Part shown: positions 60,130 to 64,000 of the stretch, one piece after another
How the letters are laid out: each line of letters starts with the position of its first letter
Position numbering within the stretch: position 1 is the first letter of the stretch
Made by a program: the position numbers and the translations under genes
Notes under the pieces: generated by a model
Database searches by the model: none
What the model was told of the DNA's origin: nothing
The model's input: only the letters and a program-made list of their open reading frames with translations
NCBI RefSeq assembly: GCF_014192715.1
Contig: NZ_JACHYH010000001.1
Coordinates: 558,001 to 622,000 of the forward strand
Source of the DNA: Luteibacter sp. Sphag1AF
Lineage (GTDB): Bacteria > Pseudomonadota > Gammaproteobacteria > Xanthomonadales > Rhodanobacteraceae
DNA length: 64,000 nucleotides
Reading direction: 5' to 3'

Positions 60130-61347
60130 TTATGCCTGCGCACTGCTCCGCCCGTATCGCATGAACAGATATCCGGACAGCAGTGCCGCCACGATCGAAC
60201 AACCGCTGGCCAGGAGGAAAATGGCCGGATAGTCGTAATGTCCTGCGACCCATCCACCGACAGGACCGGTGAGTCCAAGCGCAACATCAAGAAACACCGA
60301 ATATGCGCCCAACGCAGCGCCACGGTTGTGCATGCTGACCCGACCCACGGCTTCCACGCCCAGCGCGGGAAACACCAGCGCGAAACCCGAGCCGGTCATC
60401 GCCGCGCCAATCAGCGCGGCCAGCGGCGTCGAGGCGTGCCACAGCAGGATGAGGCCCACGCACTCCACGGCCAGCGAGGCCATGGCGACGCGATAGCCAC
60501 CAAAACGATTGATCGCATTACCCAGAATCAACCGGATGCCGATGAAGCAGCCGCCAAACACGGAAAGCGACAACGCCGCATCGGGCCACTGCCGGCTGCT
60601 GTAGTACAGCGCCACAAACGTGGACAGCACACCGAACCCGATGGAACCCAGTGCCAGGCCCACGCCGTACGGCATCACACGTGCAACCACACTGCGGAAA
60701 GGCAGGCGCTCACCGGCCGTGGGTGGCACCTTGCGCTTCCAGAGTGCGAACGGCAGAGCCAGCGCACCCAGCAGGAACGTCAGCACGCCAAGCGCCACAA
60801 CGCCGTAATCGCGCGCAAGAATCACACCCAGCGGTGCACCCAGCGCGATGCCGCCGTAGGTGGCAATGCCATTCCACGAGATGACCCGCGCGGTATGTTC
60901 GCCGCCAATGCCACCAATGCCCCAGGTGATCGAACCGGTGCTCACCCAGCTTTCGGCGAAGCCCAGTGCGAGACGGCTGCCGAGCAACATGCCCATCGAA
61001 GCAAGCGGGGCATGGCGAAGAAGACCGCATCCCACCAGAAACACGCCACTGACCGCCAGCACGCCCAGGCCGATGCAGACCGTTTTCTTCGGTCCCATGA
61101 TGTCGGCAAGACGACCCGCGTGCGGCCGGCTGAGCAACGTCGCAAGATACTGCACGCTGACCGCCAGGCCCGCCCACACGGTGGCGTAGCCCAGATCCAT
61201 GTGCACAAACCCGGGAATTACCGCCAGCGGAATACCGATGCTCAGATAGCACAGGAACGAGAACACGACGGCAGACAGGATTCGCGCAGTAATGGCAAAT
61301 CGCCGCCCACGGTGGGGCACCAGATCGGGGAGTGCGGAGGGAGACAT
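60130..61347 (-). CDS. YhhS/YfcJ-like MFS transporter
   Basis: A 405-residue MFS protein of about 12 helices. MGPKKTVCIGLGVLAVSGVFL follows a motif A-like SRPHAGRLADI, and GGIGGEHTARVISWNGIATYGGIALG is typical of the YhhS/YfcJ (UPF0226) family. Substrate unknown, perhaps arabinose or drug efflux. It is next to the inositol dehydrogenase pair on the same strand, so a sugar-related role is possible. Confidence 0.87.
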   Translation of the reverse strand: MSPSALPDLVPHRGRRFAITARILSAVVFSFLCYLSIGIPLAVIPGFVHMDLGYATVWAGLAVSVQYLATLLSRPHAGRLADIMGPKKTVCIGLGVLAVSGVFLVGCGLLRHAPLASMGMLLGSRLALGFAESWVSTGSITWGIGGIGGEHTARVISWNGIATYGGIALGAPLGVILARDYGVVALGVLTFLLGALALPFALWKRKVPPTAGERLPFRSVVARVMPYGVGLALGSIGFGVLSTFVALYYSSRQWPDAALSLSVFGGCFIGIRLILGNAINRFGGYRVAMASLAVECVGLILLWHASTPLAALIGAAMTGSGFALVFPALGVEAVGRVSMHNRGAALGAYSVFLDVALGLTGPVGGWVAGHYDYPAIFLLASGCSIVAALLSGYLFMRYGRSSAQA

Positions 61348-61451
61348 GGGAGCTTTTCAGTACGCGGGGATACCGTGATTATAGGTCAAGGGACGCATAT
61401 CTGCTGCATCGCAACATCCCGTGAAGGGAATCTGCCCGCGAAGGGCTTTGC

Positions 61452-62471
61452 TCAAAGCTCCACCGCCCTGCCCGTCTGCAACGACTCCCGCATCGCCACC
61501 GCAATCCGCGTGGCCTCCACGGCATCCTCCATCGTCAGTTCAAACGGCGTGTCATCCAGCACCGCATCCACGAAATGCCGTGCCTGCGTCACGAAGGCCG
61601 GTGCAAAGCGCTCATAGAACGACGGAACCACGGTGTTGCGCACACCGGCCGCATCCGAAATCTCCACACGATCTGCACGCGGGTTGCGTCCGATACTGAC
61701 TTTACCGGCGGTGCCCGTCACGTCGGTGTGCGTGTCGTGTCCGTGTGCCTGGGTGCGCGATGCGTAGAACATGGCCATCCGGCCGTCTTCAAACTCGCAG
61801 ATCGCCATGCCGTTGTCGACGTCCCCCATGGGCTTGAGCGCCGGATACATCGCCACGGTGCCTGTCGCATAGACACGCTTTGCCGCAGGGCGACCGAGGA
61901 GCCAGCGCGCCAGATCAATGTCGTGCACGCTGCAATCCAGGAAGATGCCGCCGCTGGTCGGCGCGAACTGCACAAATGCTCCGGAGGGATCGGTGAGGTC
62001 GGTCGTTTGCGAGTACACGAGGAACGGCCTGCCGATGCCGCCTGCCTGAATGTGTTGCGCCGCGTGTTGATAGCTTTCATCGAAACGCCGCACAAAACCG
62101 ACCATCGCCCGATGACGGCTGCTGGCGGCATGCTTTGCCACGCGACGGCAATCATCCACATCAAGCGACAGCGGCTTCTCGCAGAACACGTGCTTTCCGG
62201 CGTCCAGCGCCGCCTCAATCTGAGCGGGATGCAGCGAGGTCGGCGTCACGAGGAATACGGCGTCGATGCCATCGTCCGCCAGCATCGCCGCATAGTCGTC
62301 GTACACACGAGCATCACCCAGCGCCTCACGCGCCCATTCGCGCTCCGCATCCACGGGGCTCACCACGGCCACCAGTTGCGCGCGCGGCACCGCACGCGCC
62401 AGGTTTTCCGCGTAACGGCGGCCGAGCCGTCCGAGGCCTGCCAGGCCGATGCGCAATGTCTTGTTCGTCAT
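61452..62471 (-). CDS. Gfo/Idh/MocA-family dehydrogenase (inositol-type) 1
   Basis: A 339-residue NAD(P)-dependent sugar or inositol dehydrogenase. The Rossmann motif is RIGLAGLGRLGRRYAENLAR, with VFLVTPTSLHPAQIEAALDAGKHVFCEKP (the catalytic EKP), and GGIFLDCSVHDIDLARWLLG. It follows the next dehydrogenase by 12 bp. Likely an inositol or inosose isomer is the substrate; the exact one is inferred. Confidence 0.87.
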   Translation of the reverse strand: MTNKTLRIGLAGLGRLGRRYAENLARAVPRAQLVAVVSPVDAEREWAREALGDARVYDDYAAMLADDGIDAVFLVTPTSLHPAQIEAALDAGKHVFCEKPLSLDVDDCRRVAKHAASSRHRAMVGFVRRFDESYQHAAQHIQAGGIGRPFLVYSQTTDLTDPSGAFVQFAPTSGGIFLDCSVHDIDLARWLLGRPAAKRVYATGTVAMYPALKPMGDVDNGMAICEFEDGRMAMFYASRTQAHGHDTHTDVTGTAGKVSIGRNPRADRVEISDAAGVRNTVVPSFYERFAPAFVTQARHFVDAVLDDTPFELTMEDAVEATRIAVAMRESLQTGRAVEL

Positions 62472-62483
62472 GATGGCGCCCCG

Positions 62484-63476
62484 TCAGACCGCACATTCCA
62501 GCGCACGACCTTCCTTCCACGAACGCGCTGCCAGCTCTGCCAGTTCCAGCGCGCGGATGCCATCGGCAATCGTGGTGCGTACCGGCGTGCCTTCCGTCAA
62601 TGCATCGAAGAAGTGCGCGATTTCCAGCGCATACGCTTCGCGATAGCGTTGCAGGAAGAAGTGCTCGGGAAGATCGGTGCTGATGGCCTTGCCCGTGAAT
62701 GCGGTGACTTCAGTCGGCTTCACGTGCCCTGCCTGCAACATGCCTTCGCTGCCCAGCACTTCAAAGCGCTGGTCGTAACCGTAGGCAGCACGACGCGATG
62801 TGTTGATCTGGCAAAGGCGTCCGCTCTTTGTGCGGATCGTGACAGCGGTGGTATCGATATCACCCGCTTCGGCGATGGCCGGATCACTCAGGCAACTGCC
62901 GGTGGCGTGAATGCTGATGGCCTGATCGTCGAGAATCCAGCGGAAGATGTCGAAGTCGTGAATCAGCATATCCTTGAAGATGCCACCGGAACTCTTGATG
63001 TAACTGACCGGTGGTGCGCCCGGGTCACGGCTGGTCACGACAAGCACTTCCGGCGTACCGATTTCGCCGGCCACCAGGCGGGCCTTCAGCGCAGAAAAGG
63101 TGGGATCGAAACGGCGCTGGAAGCCGATCATGCATACGACGCCGGCCTTCTCCACGGCGGCGGCGCAGGCACGGGCACGCTCAAGATCCAGATCCACGGG
63201 CTTCTCGCAGAAGATGGCCTTGCCCGCAGCAGCGGCGCGTTGCATCAGATCCGCGTGCGTGTCCGTACTGGAGCCGATGACCACGGCGCCGATGGACGCA
63301 TCGTTCATCACCTCATCCACGCTTGCCACGGATGCGCCATGCGCGGTGGCCAGTTCACGCGCGGCTGCGTCGTTGACATCCACCACGCAGCGCAGCCGCG
63401 CGTTAGGATGCCGTGCGACGTTGCCCGCATGAATCTTGCCGATGCGTCCGGCGCCAAAGACAGCTACATCAATCAT
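62484..63476 (-). CDS. iolG: Inositol 2-dehydrogenase-like enzyme 2
   Basis: A 330-residue Gfo/Idh/MocA enzyme. The dinucleotide motif is VAVFGAGRIGKIHAGNVARH, the catalytic lysine lies in KAIFCEKPVDLDLERAR, and GGIFKDMLIHDFDIFRWIL is the conserved Asp/His site. This is the pattern of myo-inositol 2-dehydrogenase (IolG). It overlaps the RpiR-type regulator gene by 8 bp, so the cluster is one transcript. Confidence 0.87.
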   Translation of the reverse strand: MIDVAVFGAGRIGKIHAGNVARHPNARLRCVVDVNDAAARELATAHGASVASVDEVMNDASIGAVVIGSSTDTHADLMQRAAAAGKAIFCEKPVDLDLERARACAAAVEKAGVVCMIGFQRRFDPTFSALKARLVAGEIGTPEVLVVTSRDPGAPPVSYIKSSGGIFKDMLIHDFDIFRWILDDQAISIHATGSCLSDPAIAEAGDIDTTAVTIRTKSGRLCQINTSRRAAYGYDQRFEVLGSEGMLQAGHVKPTEVTAFTGKAISTDLPEHFFLQRYREAYALEIAHFFDALTEGTPVRTTIADGIRALELAELAARSWKEGRALECAV

Positions 63477-64000
63477 CGTATTCTCCTCGGGGAAGGGTTT
63501 CTTCGACGGTCAGTTCAAGCTTGTAAGCCAGCGCAACGAACAGCGCCTGGCACAGACACATGGTGCTGGTCAGCCCACGGAAGGCGAACGCGCTGCCCTC
63601 CTTCACTTTCAGCACCACACTGGCATGGCGGCCCAGCGGGCCAAGATCACTTTCGGTAATGGCAAGCACGTGCGCCTTGTGCTGTTGGGCGACACGCATC
63701 GCGTACAGCGTTTCTTTGCCGTACGGCGGAAAACTGATGGCGATCATCGCGTCGCCCTTGCCGATGCTGCGAAGCTGCTCGCGGTACATGCCACCCAGAC
63801 CGCTGACCAGATGCACGCGCTTGGTCGTGTGCTGAAGCGCATAGGCAATGTAGGAAGCAATCGCGAACGAACGGCGCACGCCCACCACATAGATGTTTTC
63901 GGCATTCGCCAGCATGTCCACGGCCGCCTGGAAGCGGGATTCGTCGAGTTCGGCGGCCAGTTCATCCAGACCAGCCTTGCTGGCCTCGATGAAGCGGGAA
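63469..64000 (-). CDS. RpiR-type transcriptional regulator (partial, SIS domain)
   Basis: The frame continues past the right edge; about 175 residues are visible. They form an SIS domain: AENIYVVGVRRSFAIASYIAYALQ, GDAMIAISFPPYGKETLYA, GSAFAFRGLTSTM. The N-terminal HTH lies outside the window. RpiR/MurR regulators bind sugar phosphates, and this one is the likely controller of the two inositol-type dehydrogenases (IolR-like). It overlaps iolG by 8 bp. Confidence 0.85.
   Translation of the reverse strand, partial: SRFIEASKAGLDELAAELDESRFQAAVDMLANAENIYVVGVRRSFAIASYIAYALQHTTKRVHLVSGLGGMYREQLRSIGKGDAMIAISFPPYGKETLYAMRVAQQHKAHVLAITESDLGPLGRHASVVLKVKEGSAFAFRGLTSTMCLCQALFVALAYKLELTVEETLPRGEYDD

Noticed and set aside
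1-64000. Prophage, integrase, insertion sequence or attachment site
   Set aside because: No transposase, integrase or phage structural gene and no IS-type terminal repeats were seen; the tRNA-Thr has no adjacent duplicated end.

Overview
The window is GC-rich, densely coding proteobacterial chromosome. Gene content points to the Xanthomonadales, most likely Rhodanobacteraceae such as Luteibacter or Dyella (inference from protein families; no search was run). Supporting clues are the birA-coaX-SPOR gene order beside a tRNA-Thr, an Oar-like TonB-dependent receptor, a PhoP/PhoQ pair behind a small PepSY gene, and a type IV secretion effector carrying the C-terminal XVIPCD signal of the bacteria-killing Xanthomonas-type T4SS.

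Layout. 1-8.2 kb is housekeeping: a partial TPR protein, tRNA-Thr(UGU), SPOR/coaX/birA, mtfA, a pepSY-phoP-phoQ operon and dusA. 8.3-13.3 kb is an accessory stretch of small secreted or membrane hypotheticals, a P-loop kinase, a DUF1801 protein and a protein joining an IQ motif to a phosphodiester glycosidase domain. 13.4-18.8 kb holds a Tat-exported FAD oxidoreductase whose D-amino-acid-oxidase motifs are in permuted order, a MarR/DHA2 efflux pair, two secreted unknowns and a fasciclin protein. 18.9-25 kb holds a BlaI/M56 pair divergent from a siderophore receptor behind a Fur-box-like palindrome, a lipase-like hydrolase and a HigB/HigA-type toxin-antitoxin pair. 25-36 kb holds an ABC exporter, a three-gene phosphate-scavenging operon (TonB receptor, phytase-like esterase, secreted CYTH-like protein) behind a Pho-box-like site, a lipoprotein and the Oar-like receptor.

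36-41 kb is the most striking region: four minus-strand genes encoding a VirD4 coupling protein, two paralogous lipoproteins and a Tle1-like (DUF2235) phospholipase ending in an XVIPCD. Read together they are a T4SS antibacterial effector/immunity module with its own coupling protein; no virB gene lies in the window. A highly structured leader RNA precedes the next small gene (about 41.2-41.4 kb).

42-64 kb is mixed metabolic and transport content: MFS transporters, fpr, a small kinase, DUF3298/DUF456 proteins, a TrhA/hemolysin III protein, a probable small RNA ending in a strong terminator (47.25-47.35 kb), a tandem universal-stress protein, a TonB-like protein, a cupin dioxygenase with an FAD partner, LysR/MFS, a large TPR protein, a quinone oxidoreductase, cardiolipin synthase, hydrolases, and an inositol-type dehydrogenase cluster whose RpiR-type regulator runs off the right edge.

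Start codons were chosen by family alignment, signal peptides and visible Shine-Dalgarno sequences, and several are less certain than the stops. All functional names are from sequence reading alone.
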